Shown: piece by piece, positions 29,879-38,543 of the stretch | Numbering within the stretch: the first letter of the stretch is position 1 | Layout: each line of letters opens with the position of its first letter | Source: a virus | Virus record (IMG/VR): IMGVR_UViG_3300027856_000076 | Span: 1 to 40,488 of that record | Direction: 5' to 3' (one strand) | DNA: 40,488 nucleotides | Notes under the pieces: generated by a model | What the model was told of the DNA's origin: nothing | What the model saw: the letters and a program-made list of their open reading frames with translations, nothing else | Databases searched by the model: none | Translations under genes and position numbers: made by a program

Positions 29879-30240
29879 ATCTATGGGGCGGATTAAAAAC
29901 AATATTCGGACTTGACGGGGTAGGAAGTACAGCGCTCAAGATAGTTGATAGAATGGCGGGTACTGACTGGACACCAGAGCAAGAAGCTGAATTTATACTG
30001 AAACATGCCGAGGTGACCAAGCATCAATCACCTATGCGCAGATTCATAGCAGGGACATACACTATTGCATGGTTGGTGTTAATTGCTACATGGTTAATTG
30101 CTACGGTTTGCGGGAGAATGTTTGAATCGGCCAATGCTATCTTGCTTGCCGGTGATATATCATCATTTATGAGTAGCAATATAAATCTTGCGATGAATGG
30201 TATATTGGCTTTTTACTTTTTAATTAATATGCGCAAATAA
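29875..30240 (+). CDS. Holin-like membrane protein
   Basis: 121 aa from GTG 29875, which overlaps the previous stop (GTGA) with AAGGAG 7 bases upstream; an ATG at 29857 would overlap by 22 bases. Soluble amphipathic N-terminal half (DWTPEQEAEFILKHAEVTKH) followed by RRFIAGTYTIAWLVLIATWL and a second span near the C terminus (INLAMNGILAFYFLI), the plan of the 3TM-holin type. Expected to form the inner-membrane lesion that times lysis. Confidence 0.65.
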   Translation: MNLWGGLKTIFGLDGVGSTALKIVDRMAGTDWTPEQEAEFILKHAEVTKHQSPMRRFIAGTYTIAWLVLIATWLIATVCGRMFESANAILLAGDISSFMSSNINLAMNGILAFYFLINMRK

Positions 30241-30242
30241 AT

Positions 30243-30389
30243 ATGATTAAATACGGAGTAATACGACCTGTATACTTTAACGAGTACAAAACAGAGAAAA
30301 GCGGAATGACACACACTGCCGGTAATGTTGTCGGTGGGTGTGTGATAAAAATAGATTGCGCGTCGAAAATAAAAATTAAGGGTAAATAA
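30243..30389 (+). CDS. Small hypothetical protein
   Basis: 48 aa, basic (KYGVIRPVYFNEYKTEKSGM, CASKIKIKGK). Begins 2 bases after the holin stop without a clear separate site; its stop overlaps the next ATG. A GC-rich hairpin lies within the gene but has no T-run. Confidence 0.55.
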   Translation: MIKYGVIRPVYFNEYKTEKSGMTHTAGNVVGGCVIKIDCASKIKIKGK

Positions 30390-32062
30390 TGGCTTTACAA
30401 GGCAATAATATATTCGTTGTAACTATCCCAAGATGGACGGCCAGCGCTGACTTTTCCATATCGGGTAAGTTTACGTACGACATAGGCACGCACCCCGTAC
30501 TTGGTGACAATGCTGGCAATCTTAATAAATTACAATGTAGCTCAGGCGGCAATATAAGCTTTGTTGCTTCCAATACTCACACAATAGGTGGGTTTATAGA
30601 TGGCGAGGTAGTAACCTGGTCATTCACTCGCGTAGGGAATACAGGTACATTTACAGCAAACGGCAACACTTCGGTCAAGGCTATAACGACACCGTTTACT
30701 TTTGATTCGTTGGGTCAGTTTAACGGCGGAGCTTTTAAGTTCGGCGGTCAATGGCAAGACCAGCTAATAATGACTGGCGGAGATGGTGCAGACGATCGTA
30801 ACTATGATTTTAATCAGTCAATAGGGGCAACTGTATTACCTGACTCTGTTGGTTCTCAAGATGGCACTTTGGTTGGCGACACTACTGGTGGTGGTTTTTT
30901 GGGTGGTGTTGGCGATAGTATTTCGATAACTTCTCACACTAACTGGGATTGTATTCAGCGTGATATAAATAATCAAGCTGTATTTACGATCGCTGGTGAT
31001 GTCGCAGGTGGTACGATTGTCGAATATGAACTAGATGCAAGCGGTACATGGGCGGTGTTAGATGCAGCAGCAACGACTACATTCTCTGGCGATGTGACAG
31101 TGACAGGGCAGCAAAGTTTAGTTGTAAGAATACAAACAGCGCCAGGTATTACAGCGTCAATAGCAAACCTATCAGCGGCTATGGTTGTGCCTTGTTGGTG
31201 GCAGTCTAACATGCAAGGGCAGGCAACTAATCACCAGCCTTTATCTGTGATTGGTAGTAATCCTATTCCGGTTATGTATAAGGTGGGCGCGTTTACTGAA
31301 ATGTCAGATCCAACAAATACTACAGGGACTAATGGTGGCTCCCTCCTTCCGTTGATTGCTCAATATTATTCTGACCAAGGAATAGCGGTTTGTTTTGGTA
31401 ATGTAGCGGTAAGTAATACGTCCATAGATTTATGGGCTAAAGGCACGGCTAATTATTTAAAGATAACGGACTTCTACAATGATGTTGGGGGTTTTGAGTT
31501 TACGCTCAGTGTTGGTGGTGAGGCAGACTCACAAGCTAATATGCCTCAAGCTGAAATGGAAACAAAGCTAAATGCCTTGGTTAACGATCTAAATACTGAC
31601 TTTGGAACTAAGCACAGACTGGTTTACTTTCCAATAGGTGATGGGTTAAGCGGTGATACAGCGACAATTCGTGCGGCTTACGATAATGTAATATCGACAA
31701 ACGTCAACTGTAAATTTGCAGGTGATTTATCTGTAATAAATATTGATGTAGCAACGACAGCAGGAAACGACGGACTGCACTTAAAATCTGATGCTGATAT
31801 GTTGACGGCATCACAAGTAATAATTGCAGCGTTAACTAGCTCCACTTTATCGATGGTTAATACTGACGTTCCAGACGGACTGTATAGTATGAAATTTTGG
31901 GATCTAAATACCAGTCTATTGATTGAAGAGTCAAGCGTAACATTTACCAGTGGTTCAGCAAGCCAATTAATAACTATAGGCGTCGGCGCTGATGTATTGG
32001 CATTTACGCCAGGCGCTAACCCTCCTATTACAGGGATCGCATACGATGGAGTAACTGAGTAA
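30389..32062 (+). CDS. LamG-like plus SGNH-type carbohydrate esterase
   Basis: 557 aa. Residues 1-175 resemble a LamG/concanavalin-type binding domain (DFSISGKFTYD, GFIDGEVVTWSFTR, PDSVGSQDGTL). Residues about 262-475 carry SGNH-esterase blocks: nucleophile S273 in WWQSNMQGQ, GGEAD (376-380), and D461/H464 in NDGLHLKSDAD. This is the sialate-O-acetylesterase/CE6 style of deacetylase, removing acetyl groups from surface sugars. A C-terminal ~90 residues look like an attachment module. Starts on the previous stop. Whether it is on the virion is inferred. Confidence 0.72.
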   Translation: MALQGNNIFVVTIPRWTASADFSISGKFTYDIGTHPVLGDNAGNLNKLQCSSGGNISFVASNTHTIGGFIDGEVVTWSFTRVGNTGTFTANGNTSVKAITTPFTFDSLGQFNGGAFKFGGQWQDQLIMTGGDGADDRNYDFNQSIGATVLPDSVGSQDGTLVGDTTGGGFLGGVGDSISITSHTNWDCIQRDINNQAVFTIAGDVAGGTIVEYELDASGTWAVLDAAATTTFSGDVTVTGQQSLVVRIQTAPGITASIANLSAAMVVPCWWQSNMQGQATNHQPLSVIGSNPIPVMYKVGAFTEMSDPTNTTGTNGGSLLPLIAQYYSDQGIAVCFGNVAVSNTSIDLWAKGTANYLKITDFYNDVGGFEFTLSVGGEADSQANMPQAEMETKLNALVNDLNTDFGTKHRLVYFPIGDGLSGDTATIRAAYDNVISTNVNCKFAGDLSVINIDVATTAGNDGLHLKSDADMLTASQVIIAALTSSTLSMVNTDVPDGLYSMKFWDLNTSLLIEESSVTFTSGSASQLITIGVGADVLAFTPGANPPITGIAYDGVTE

Positions 32063-32397
32063 TGGGATTAAGAAGGTGGGGCGGGTTAAGAAAGTGGGGT
32101 GAAGTGGTTGGTGAAGTGATAGTCGCCGGAGCTACAGGATCCTATGATTACTCAGGAGTCCTCGCAACCATAGAAATAGGTGATGTAGTAATAGTTAATG
32201 GGCAGACTGGTAACTATGATTACGGCGGAGTGGTGGCTGATTTAATTATTCAAGGGTTAGTTGTAGTGACAGGGAGTACGGGGAATTATACTTATAATGC
32301 TTTGAATGGTATAATAAGAGTACAAGGGCCAATAACTATTAATCCTAAAAACATTATTAGGGTTAGGCGATATTCAAACATAATAAGGGTTAAATAA
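32062..32397 (+). CDS. Small repeat protein (YDY-G beta repeats)
   Basis: 111 aa with three ~25-residue repeats (ATGSYDYSGVLATIEIG, QTGNYDYGGVVADLIIQG, STGNYTYNALNGIIRVQG) and basic ends. Such repeats are seen in phage surface or decoration proteins. Starts on the esterase stop codon (TAATG) and ends on the next start. Likely a virion-associated partner of the esterase; not proven. Confidence 0.6.
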   Translation: MGLRRWGGLRKWGEVVGEVIVAGATGSYDYSGVLATIEIGDVVIVNGQTGNYDYGGVVADLIIQGLVVVTGSTGNYTYNALNGIIRVQGPITINPKNIIRVRRYSNIIRVK

Positions 32398-32843
32398 TGG
32401 CGGCAGGTGATACTAAATTAATGAGCGACACTATCAGAAAGGATAGAGAGGGCGCTTACTCGGCGGCAGATAATTGGCAAGTGGTGTTTTTTTCTGACAC
32501 GTTTGCAAGTATCCTTTCAACAACAGCAAACCCAACTTCGTCCACTTATACTGTGGTGAGTGGTGGTAACTTTGCTGCTAACTATCCGCTAGCTAATGAA
32601 GCTGTAACACGTTCGGGTGCGGTAATAAAGTTTGATGCTGATGATATAGGGCAGCAACTTAAAAACGCCTCTAACCCAGCGATTAAAACAGCAGGGTTGA
32701 TTAATGCCACGGTGTCTAATGATTTATTTCAAGTGTGGGATTTGACACCAGATGGGACTACAGCTGTAGATACGGTGAACAATGATTTTACTTTTAACTT
32801 TGGCGCTGGTGGCATCAACACGGTAACCAATACCAGTACGTAG
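32397..32843 (+). CDS. Structural-looking hypothetical protein
   Basis: 148 aa. Contains LMSDTIRKDREGAYSAADNW and a Thr/Asn-rich, beta-type C terminus. It looks like proteins found among phage tail or decoration genes. It closes the cluster; a strong terminator follows. Confidence 0.6.
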   Translation: MAAGDTKLMSDTIRKDREGAYSAADNWQVVFFSDTFASILSTTANPTSSTYTVVSGGNFAANYPLANEAVTRSGAVIKFDADDIGQQLKNASNPAIKTAGLINATVSNDLFQVWDLTPDGTTAVDTVNNDFTFNFGAGGINTVTNTST

Positions 32844-32860
32844 TGTTACATCAAAATCAT

Positions 32861-32885
32861 AAGCACCTTAGCGGGTGCTTTTTTG
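32861..32885 (+). terminator. Rho-independent terminator
   Basis: AAGCACC / GGTGCTT with loop TTAGCG, followed by T's. It separates the esterase cluster from the packaging genes that begin at 32925. Confidence 0.85.
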
Positions 32886-32924
32886 TGCTATCATATAACC
32901 AAATAAGGCATTAATAAGGCATTT

Positions 32925-33356
32925 ATGGCAAACGCTAAACCAACCAAAACAACGATAACAAAAGAAACTCGTAAGCGTATGCCAGGGAGGGGTAAGAGTG
33001 AGCGCAATAAGATACTTGATGCAATGAAGCGATGCGGGAAGACTGAGGACGGGTTTTATGACTTACTGGTAACTAAAGGTCATGACGAAGAGGATAGTTT
33101 CACTTTTAAAGAGCTGTTAATAAGAATGTCTCCCGTGCCAAAAGCAGTAAATCCGATGTATGAGTTTCCATTCGATGAAAAAGGAAGCCACCACAAGCAA
33201 TCTATGCAAATAGTTAATGCGATATCCAAAGGGAAAATCCCCTCTGATATTGGGCACAGCATTATAAACACAATTTCTTCTATGCTTAACATACAAGAAA
33301 AAACAGACTTTGAAGAACGACTAAAGGCGATCGAAGATGCTAGCGAGCAGGATTAA
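32925..33356 (+). CDS. Putative small terminase subunit
   Basis: 143 aa, basic N terminus (KPTKTTITKETRKRMPGRGK) that could contact DNA, then a helical middle. It directly precedes the large terminase, overlapping its start by 20 bases, which is the standard TerS-TerL arrangement. No TerS signature is clear from sequence, so the call rests on place and size. TerS of headful phages recognises the pac site, which should lie near here. Confidence 0.65.
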   Translation: MANAKPTKTTITKETRKRMPGRGKSERNKILDAMKRCGKTEDGFYDLLVTKGHDEEDSFTFKELLIRMSPVPKAVNPMYEFPFDEKGSHHKQSMQIVNAISKGKIPSDIGHSIINTISSMLNIQEKTDFEERLKAIEDASEQD

Positions 33357-34989
33357 CAGGCTAAAGGCTGTGGAGTCTCAAGTGTCTTTTGGTTCAGGTA
33401 AGTACGAATCAACAGTTATAGGGTTTGTATCGCCATTATCAAAAATGCTAGTGGCAACATATCACCTAGTCGGGGTTAAGTGGGAGCCAACTATAAAAGA
33501 GCCTACAGCTTTCTTCCCTGAGATTGTAAAGCCGATGTTTCTTGCACCAAAAAGATTCATGGCGTTAATAGGTGGTCGTGGTTCTGGCAAAACATTAGTT
33601 GAAGGTGATCATGGTTTAATTAACATGCACGACCTCGGGCGGAATATGATGTGTATTCGTGAGTTTCAATCGTCCGTATCTGATTCTGTTCATGCTGTGC
33701 TTGGTTCGGAGATACAAAGGCTTGAGCTTGATAATTCTGACGTAACAGAGCGCACCATTAAATTTACACACAATAACGCTATGGCTAGATTTATGGGGTT
33801 GAGTCGAAACCCCGAATCGGTAAAGTCTGCTTTTGGCTTTCTTGATTGGTGGGTGGAAGAGGCTCAATTCTTATCTGAAAAATCGTTAAGGGTATTAACG
33901 CCAACAGCGCGTAAAAAACCTAAGAAGGGGCTACCAGGAAAGCAAAAGGAAATTGAAACAAATGAGATTGATATGGAAGATGTACGAATGGTCTTTTGTG
34001 CCAATCCTGCATCAAGTGAAGATCCATTTAGCCAAAGGTTTATAGTCCCATTCAAGGCTGAGTTAGATACTAACGGTATTTACGAAGATGATTTGCATTT
34101 AATAATTAAAATGAACTGGTCTGATAATCCTTGGTTCGATGAGTCAGGCTTGGAAGCTGAAAGATTATTTGATTTAAAAAACTTGCCTCGCGGGACTTAT
34201 GACTGGGTGTGGGAAGGTGGTTTTAATGACGAGATTGAAAACGGATTAATTAAACCTGAATGGTTTGATGCTTGTATTGATGCGCATATTAAATTAGACA
34301 TGAAAGAGTTTGGCGTTTCAAAGGTTACACACGACCCCTCTGATTTAGGTAACGATCCAAAAGCTACATTAGTTAGAAAGGGGAATATAATCACCAACGT
34401 TATGCAACGTACAGACTTAGATGTTAATGAGGGTAGTGATTGGGCGTTAGGTGTTGCCATTAATGAGAATGCTGACCAGTACGAGTGGGACGTTGGCGGC
34501 ATGGGTGTGACACTTAAGCGCGATGTTAATGCAGCATTAGATAATAAGCGGATAACCGTTCATCAATTTAACGGGGCAGCTAAGGTTGATCACCCCAAAT
34601 CAATATACGAATCTTCAGGTGCTTCAAATGTAATTCAACAGAAAACATGGGAGCAAGTGTGCAGAAACTTACGCGCACAATGTTATCTGAAATTACGGGA
34701 TAGAGTTTACCGGACATATAAAGCCGTTGTTGATAACAAAATGACTAACCCTGATGAGTTGATATCATTCGCGTCAACGTGTGAAAACTTAACTACACTC
34801 AGGGCTGAATTATGTAGAATGCCTATCAAACCAAGATCAGATGGTTTATTTGAGTTATATACTAAAAAAGAGATGCGCGAAAAGTTTAAGGTGCGTTCAC
34901 CTAACTGTGCAGACACGCTGATGATGTCTGAGCGTATTCATGATATTATTAGCCAAACAGAAGAAATTAACTTTGCATCTTTCTATTAA
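33337..34989 (+). CDS. terL: Large terminase subunit, P22 gp2-like
   Basis: 550 aa. Walker A GGRGSGKT (79-86), Walker B with catalytic Glu WWVEEAQ (171-177), coupling motif CANPAS (221-226), then an RNase-H-like nuclease domain whose acids are probably D333/D336 (THDPSD), D385 (DVGGMG) and D526 (NCADTLMM). It translocates DNA into the prohead and makes the headful cuts. The start lies inside terS; the portal follows after 11 bases. Confidence 0.92.
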   Translation: MLASRINRLKAVESQVSFGSGKYESTVIGFVSPLSKMLVATYHLVGVKWEPTIKEPTAFFPEIVKPMFLAPKRFMALIGGRGSGKTLVEGDHGLINMHDLGRNMMCIREFQSSVSDSVHAVLGSEIQRLELDNSDVTERTIKFTHNNAMARFMGLSRNPESVKSAFGFLDWWVEEAQFLSEKSLRVLTPTARKKPKKGLPGKQKEIETNEIDMEDVRMVFCANPASSEDPFSQRFIVPFKAELDTNGIYEDDLHLIIKMNWSDNPWFDESGLEAERLFDLKNLPRGTYDWVWEGGFNDEIENGLIKPEWFDACIDAHIKLDMKEFGVSKVTHDPSDLGNDPKATLVRKGNIITNVMQRTDLDVNEGSDWALGVAINENADQYEWDVGGMGVTLKRDVNAALDNKRITVHQFNGAAKVDHPKSIYESSGASNVIQQKTWEQVCRNLRAQCYLKLRDRVYRTYKAVVDNKMTNPDELISFASTCENLTTLRAELCRMPIKPRSDGLFELYTKKEMREKFKVRSPNCADTLMMSERIHDIISQTEEINFASFY

Positions 34990-35000
34990 AGGGTTTGACG

Positions 35001-37097
35001 ATGGCAGAAGATAAAGACAACAACGAGCATTTAACATGGTGCAATCAATTAAGCGACTTTCAACAGTCGGACTTAGACCAGCGTCAGCAAGCGCGAGAAT
35101 GTGACAGGTTCCTACTTGATAAAGATGGTCAATGGGAAGAGTCCGTTGCTCGGTCTTTAGACTCACAAAAAAGGCCGCGCTATACCTTTGATCAAGTTAC
35201 GCCAGTGATAGAAAATATCATGGCCGATATTGAGGATATGGAATTTGGGTCCAATGTTAAGCCGTCTGGCGGTGATGCCACCAAAGATTTAGCTAAGACC
35301 TATGAAGGCATGGTAAGAAGCATTGAAGCTGATTCTGGCGCTACTGATATTTATCGTAACGCTTGTCGTCGTTTAATTCGTCGCGGCTTTGATGCATGGA
35401 TAGTTAAGGCTAAGTTTAAAGAAGAATGGAGCTTTGACCAGTCGCTAGTAATTGAACCTATTCCTAATGCTATTAATCGCGTATGGACTGCCAACACTTC
35501 ATCTAAAGCTGACAGCTCAGACAGTGATGTCGCTTACGTTTTAACATCGGTTACACCTGAAGCGTACAAGGAGCAATTTCCAGAGGGTACGATGGTAAGT
35601 ATTGATGATGCTGATTTAGGTGAGCATTACGATCAATACAGGCCAGAGGTGATTATATTTGGTGAGCGGTACTATAAAAAAGAAACTACCCGCGAAGTGT
35701 GCCAATTATCTAACGGTGAAATTGTAGAGAAAGACGATAACTTTGAAAAGATTGTCGATGAATACAAGGCGCAAGGCATCACTGTTGTCCGTGAAAAGAA
35801 AGTAAAAGACTTTAAGATTTATCACAGCTTCTTTGACGGTGGCGGAGTGCTATCAAAAGAACGCGAAACAGTATTTAGAACATTACCGGTTGTAACTGTA
35901 TACGGTAATTTTGAATTGCTTGGTGAAAACAGCAAGATTACATATTCAGGCATCACGCTAAAAGAAATGGATTACCAGCGAGTATTTAATTACGCTAAGT
36001 CACGCGAGATTGAAGAAGGCGCATTAGCTCCACGCAAAAAGCTTGTTATGACCAAGAAGATGGCGGCAGGAAATGAAAAGCAAATAGCGTCGTTAAATGT
36101 ATCAGCAGACCCAGTTTTATTTGTTAACCCTGACGAGCTTATGCCTCAAGGTATACAGGAGATAGGAGGCGCACAGGTTAACCCTAACTTAGCAAACCTA
36201 GCTAATGACATGGCAATGGGTATGCAAGTAACCGGAGGCACTAACAATGCCATGAATGGGCAGTATGCGGGTAGAATGTCGGAAGATGCTTTACGTATGC
36301 AGATTGACCGAGGAACCGGAGCAACTCGCAAATGGGTTAACGCTTTAGTTAATGGCATCAAACGAACGTGTGAAATAGTAGTGCAAACCATCCCTTCCGT
36401 TTATGACACTAAGCAGCAGTTTATGGTTTTAGGTGAAGACGGCACAGAGGAAATGGTTACACTTAATGACGAGGCTTACGATACACAAACTCAGCAAATG
36501 GTTAGGGTTAACACGTTAAATAAAGGTCAATACAAAGTTACCTGTAATGCTGGCCCTGCTTTCGCTAACAAACAAGAGGCTGGTTTATCTGCAATGCTTA
36601 ACTATGCGGCTATTGACCCGTCTATTGTTCAAACTGGCGGTGACTTAATGCTTAAGAGTATTGATGCTCCACTAATGGATGAGATGGCAGCACGTAAACG
36701 AGCGCAGATTGTACAAGCAGGGATGATTCCACAAGACCAATTGACCGACGAAGAGTTAGCGGCACAAGCACAAGCGGCACAGCAACCACAACAAGAAGAT
36801 CCGGTTGTCATGCTTGAGCGAATGAAGGAGGAAAATGTAAGGCTAGCAAGGGAGAATGATGCCGTTAAAAATCAAATATCAATAGCTAAAATGCAAGAGG
36901 AAAGCGAGGGTAAGAAAGAGAAGCTACAAGTTGAGGTTCTTGCTAAGTCTCGCAGTATTGAGCAGGAGCAACAGAAGATTGATATTGACGCGCAAGATAA
37001 AGGGTACAAAAACGCTTTAGAGTTACTTAAAATTGAATTGCAGGCACAAAAGGATTTAAACACAGAACTACAAAGCAATATGCAAGTCGTGCAATGA
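35001..37097 (+). CDS. Portal protein, P22 gp1-like
   Basis: 698 aa (P22 gp1 is 725 aa). ATG 35001 has AAGGG 7 bases upstream. N-terminal QWEESVARSLDSQKRPRYTF then TFDQVTPVIENIM, and the SREIEEGALAPRKKLVMTKK-like middle match P22 portals. The C-terminal ~130 residues are a Gln-rich coiled coil (AQAQAAQQPQQE and onward), like the long barrel of P22 portal that reaches into the capsid. A dodecamer is expected. Its stop overlaps the next ATG (ATGA). Confidence 0.9.
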   Translation: MAEDKDNNEHLTWCNQLSDFQQSDLDQRQQARECDRFLLDKDGQWEESVARSLDSQKRPRYTFDQVTPVIENIMADIEDMEFGSNVKPSGGDATKDLAKTYEGMVRSIEADSGATDIYRNACRRLIRRGFDAWIVKAKFKEEWSFDQSLVIEPIPNAINRVWTANTSSKADSSDSDVAYVLTSVTPEAYKEQFPEGTMVSIDDADLGEHYDQYRPEVIIFGERYYKKETTREVCQLSNGEIVEKDDNFEKIVDEYKAQGITVVREKKVKDFKIYHSFFDGGGVLSKERETVFRTLPVVTVYGNFELLGENSKITYSGITLKEMDYQRVFNYAKSREIEEGALAPRKKLVMTKKMAAGNEKQIASLNVSADPVLFVNPDELMPQGIQEIGGAQVNPNLANLANDMAMGMQVTGGTNNAMNGQYAGRMSEDALRMQIDRGTGATRKWVNALVNGIKRTCEIVVQTIPSVYDTKQQFMVLGEDGTEEMVTLNDEAYDTQTQQMVRVNTLNKGQYKVTCNAGPAFANKQEAGLSAMLNYAAIDPSIVQTGGDLMLKSIDAPLMDEMAARKRAQIVQAGMIPQDQLTDEELAAQAQAAQQPQQEDPVVMLERMKEENVRLARENDAVKNQISIAKMQEESEGKKEKLQVEVLAKSRSIEQEQQKIDIDAQDKGYKNALELLKIELQAQKDLNTELQSNMQVVQ

Positions 37098-37276
37098 CCG
37101 AAACATTAGTAATAATCAAAGGTTATTGCCTGCCAGGTGAAAAGGTGTGGGTTACAGCCGAAGAAATGTACGAGGTATACGGCAGAATAAACCTCTGTAT
37201 TGATGACGGGAAAGAGTCGGAAATGATAATCACCGACATTACTGATGAGGGTTTAGTGGTTCAATCGTTACAATAA
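37094..37276 (+). CDS. Small acidic protein coupled to portal
   Basis: 60 aa (ETLVIIKGYCLPGEKVWVTA, SEMIITDITDEGLVVQSL), beginning inside the portal stop (ATGA). No family recognised. A terminator follows at once, so it ends the packaging unit. Confidence 0.6.
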   Translation: MTETLVIIKGYCLPGEKVWVTAEEMYEVYGRINLCIDDGKESEMIITDITDEGLVVQSLQ

Positions 37277-37282
37277 TAAACT

Positions 37283-37309
37283 AGGGTATTGACACTACCC
37301 TTTTATTTT
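37283..37309 (+). terminator. Terminator ending the packaging unit
   Basis: AGGGTA / TACCCT with loop TTGACAC and then TTTTATTTT. Its loop contains the -35 box of the next promoter, so the two elements share sequence. Confidence 0.75.
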
Positions 37310-37317
37310 ACTATATT
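37289..37317 (+). promoter_or_regulatory. Near-consensus sigma70 promoter of the moron block
   Basis: TTGACA (37289-37294), 17 bases, TATATT (37312-37317). The -35 is perfect and lies in the terminator loop. It should express the genes from 37351 on using host polymerase, even in the prophage state if one exists. Confidence 0.75.
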
Positions 37318-37350
37318 AGACTGACTAATCAGTTAAGGAGTAAAAGTATT

Positions 37351-37578
37351 ATGAAATCATTCATCATATTATCAGTTTTACTAATGTCAGGTTGTGGCTC
37401 AACGCCTGACCTTCAAACGTTACCTGAAGCAACCAAGGTACTAAGTGAGCATATCGAAAAGGCTAATCTATCAAAGGTATTTTGTGAGGGTACGGGCTTG
37501 CACTCTTATTGGGAGGGTATGAATTATTACTCGTTCAAGTGTAAGAATGGCGGCTACTTCACCTTAAGGAAAAGATGA
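37351..37578 (+). CDS. Moron lipoprotein
   Basis: 75 aa. Signal sequence KSFIILSVLLMSGC ends in a lipobox (LMSGC), next residue G, which suggests outer-membrane sorting. The mature part has two further Cys (FCEGTG, FKCKNGG) that could form a disulfide. AGGAG lies upstream of ATG. First gene behind the near-consensus promoter. Small phage lipoproteins of this kind (T5 Llp, phi80 Cor style) block receptors against superinfection; that is analogy, not homology seen here. Confidence 0.72.
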   Translation: MKSFIILSVLLMSGCGSTPDLQTLPEATKVLSEHIEKANLSKVFCEGTGLHSYWEGMNYYSFKCKNGGYFTLRKR

Positions 37579-37673
37579 TGAAAGCTAGACTGGAGGCTAT
37601 AGTGCTTGCAGCGTTGCTAATGTTAGCGGCGGGTATTTGGCTGCATGTATTTAAATTATTGGGGTGGATATAA
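37578..37673 (+). CDS. 31-aa membrane peptide
   Basis: Basic start (MKAR), one hydrophobic span (AIVLAALLMLAAGIWL) and a short aromatic tail. It starts on the lipoprotein stop (TGATG) and ends on the next start (TAATG), so the three are coupled. Confidence 0.55.
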   Translation: MKARLEAIVLAALLMLAAGIWLHVFKLLGWI

Positions 37674-37897
37674 TGAGTGACAATAAAAGACAGTATGAGT
37701 TCGACGAACTGAAGCGCACCGACTACAAGATAGAAAACCAATTAGACTTTGATGATTGCGCGGATTATTTCGATGTTATTGAGGCTGCATGCAAGCTGTT
37801 AGTTGATAATTTCGATATAGCCCATGACGGAACTTATATCAAAGAAATAATTGAGCAAGCTTGTTTTGAGAGTGCTAAGAGGGGGTGTGATGAATAA
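37673..37897 (+). CDS. Acidic hypothetical protein
   Basis: 74 aa from ATG 37673 (GGGGTGG upstream), acidic and helical (DFDDCADYFDVIEAACKLLV). An in-frame GTG at 37664 is part of that site. Overlaps the next gene. Function unknown. Confidence 0.6.
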   Translation: MSDNKRQYEFDELKRTDYKIENQLDFDDCADYFDVIEAACKLLVDNFDIAHDGTYIKEIIEQACFESAKRGCDE

Positions 37898-38078
37898 CTG
37901 TGAAAAGAAATTAGACGCGCTTATTGATGCGTTAGGGTTTGATGTTGAAGAGGTGGCTGTTTCCGATTCTTTGTGTAGAGATACGATCTTTGATTACAAA
38001 CTAACTAAGCGTGATGATAAGTTAGCTTATTTAGAGTCTATTTGTGGCGAGGATGGTTCAGAAGATGAAGAAATTTAA
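37890..38078 (+). CDS. Acidic hypothetical protein
   Basis: 62 aa, acidic (ALIDALGFDVEEVAVSDSLC, GEDGSEDEEI). GGGGGTGTG precedes ATG. Overlaps neighbours on both sides. Unassigned; highly acidic small proteins sometimes mimic DNA, which is speculation here. Confidence 0.6.
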   Translation: MNNCEKKLDALIDALGFDVEEVAVSDSLCRDTIFDYKLTKRDDKLAYLESICGEDGSEDEEI

Positions 38079-38283
38079 CGCGGGCGATCTATCAAAGAAA
38101 CCCTCAGAAGTATTCGCAGCCGCAAGGGGTGAGGGTGCAATTATTCAGCATAAGGATAGGCAAGGTAAAGTTGTTGAAGAGTTTGTTATATTGCCAATTG
38201 TGCACAATATATTAACTCTAAATAAATCTTGCGGTGATGTGGAAATGTTCCATGTTGATAAGTTCATATTGAATAAGGGGTGA
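38065..38283 (+). CDS. Phd-like small protein (orphan antitoxin type)
   Basis: 72 aa from ATG 38065 (start uncertain; ATG 38053 in frame). FNAGDLSKKPSEVFAAARGE then GAIIQHKDRQGKVVEEFVIL follows the N-terminal pattern of Phd/YefM antitoxins (strand, helix, then I..H..R..VL). No toxin gene is adjacent, so it may act alone as a DNA-binding protein or neutralise a host toxin; both are inference. Confidence 0.45.
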   Translation: MKKFNAGDLSKKPSEVFAAARGEGAIIQHKDRQGKVVEEFVILPIVHNILTLNKSCGDVEMFHVDKFILNKG

Positions 38284-38286
38284 TTT

Positions 38287-38466
38287 ATGAGTGACTGGAT
38301 GAAGGGTTTGATTGATGCTGAGGTGGATTGGGCGGCACTTGGCAGGGTTATTTGTAGAGAACAAGCATTGTACAACACAAAAGCAATGATGAGCCATGAA
38401 TATTCGAGTGGTTACTTTAGCTATGTAACAAATAAGCTTGATAGAGAGTGGAGGGGTAATTTATGA
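38287..38466 (+). CDS. Hypothetical small protein
   Basis: 59 aa, Trp-rich start (MSDWMKGLIDAEVDWAALG). AAGGGGTGA precedes ATG. The stop overlaps the next start. Unassigned. Confidence 0.55.
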   Translation: MSDWMKGLIDAEVDWAALGRVICREQALYNTKAMMSHEYSSGYFSYVTNKLDREWRGNL

Positions 38467-38543
38467 TTGATATAGATAATTTAATAAAAGAAATCAATGT
38501 GGATAAGGTGGTGATTTATGAAACCAAGGATGAAGTTTTATAA
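38463..38543 (+). CDS. 26-aa small ORF
   Basis: Acidic helical peptide (IDIDNLIKEINVDKVVIYET) starting on the previous stop (TTATGA) with GGAGGGG upstream. It overlaps the next ORF by 26 bases. Uncertain. Confidence 0.35.
   Translation: MIDIDNLIKEINVDKVVIYETKDEVL

Noticed and set aside
30310-30342. Hairpin of ACACAC / GTGTGT with inner CCG/CGG as a terminator
   Set aside because: It lies inside a coding frame, has a mismatch in the middle and no T-run.
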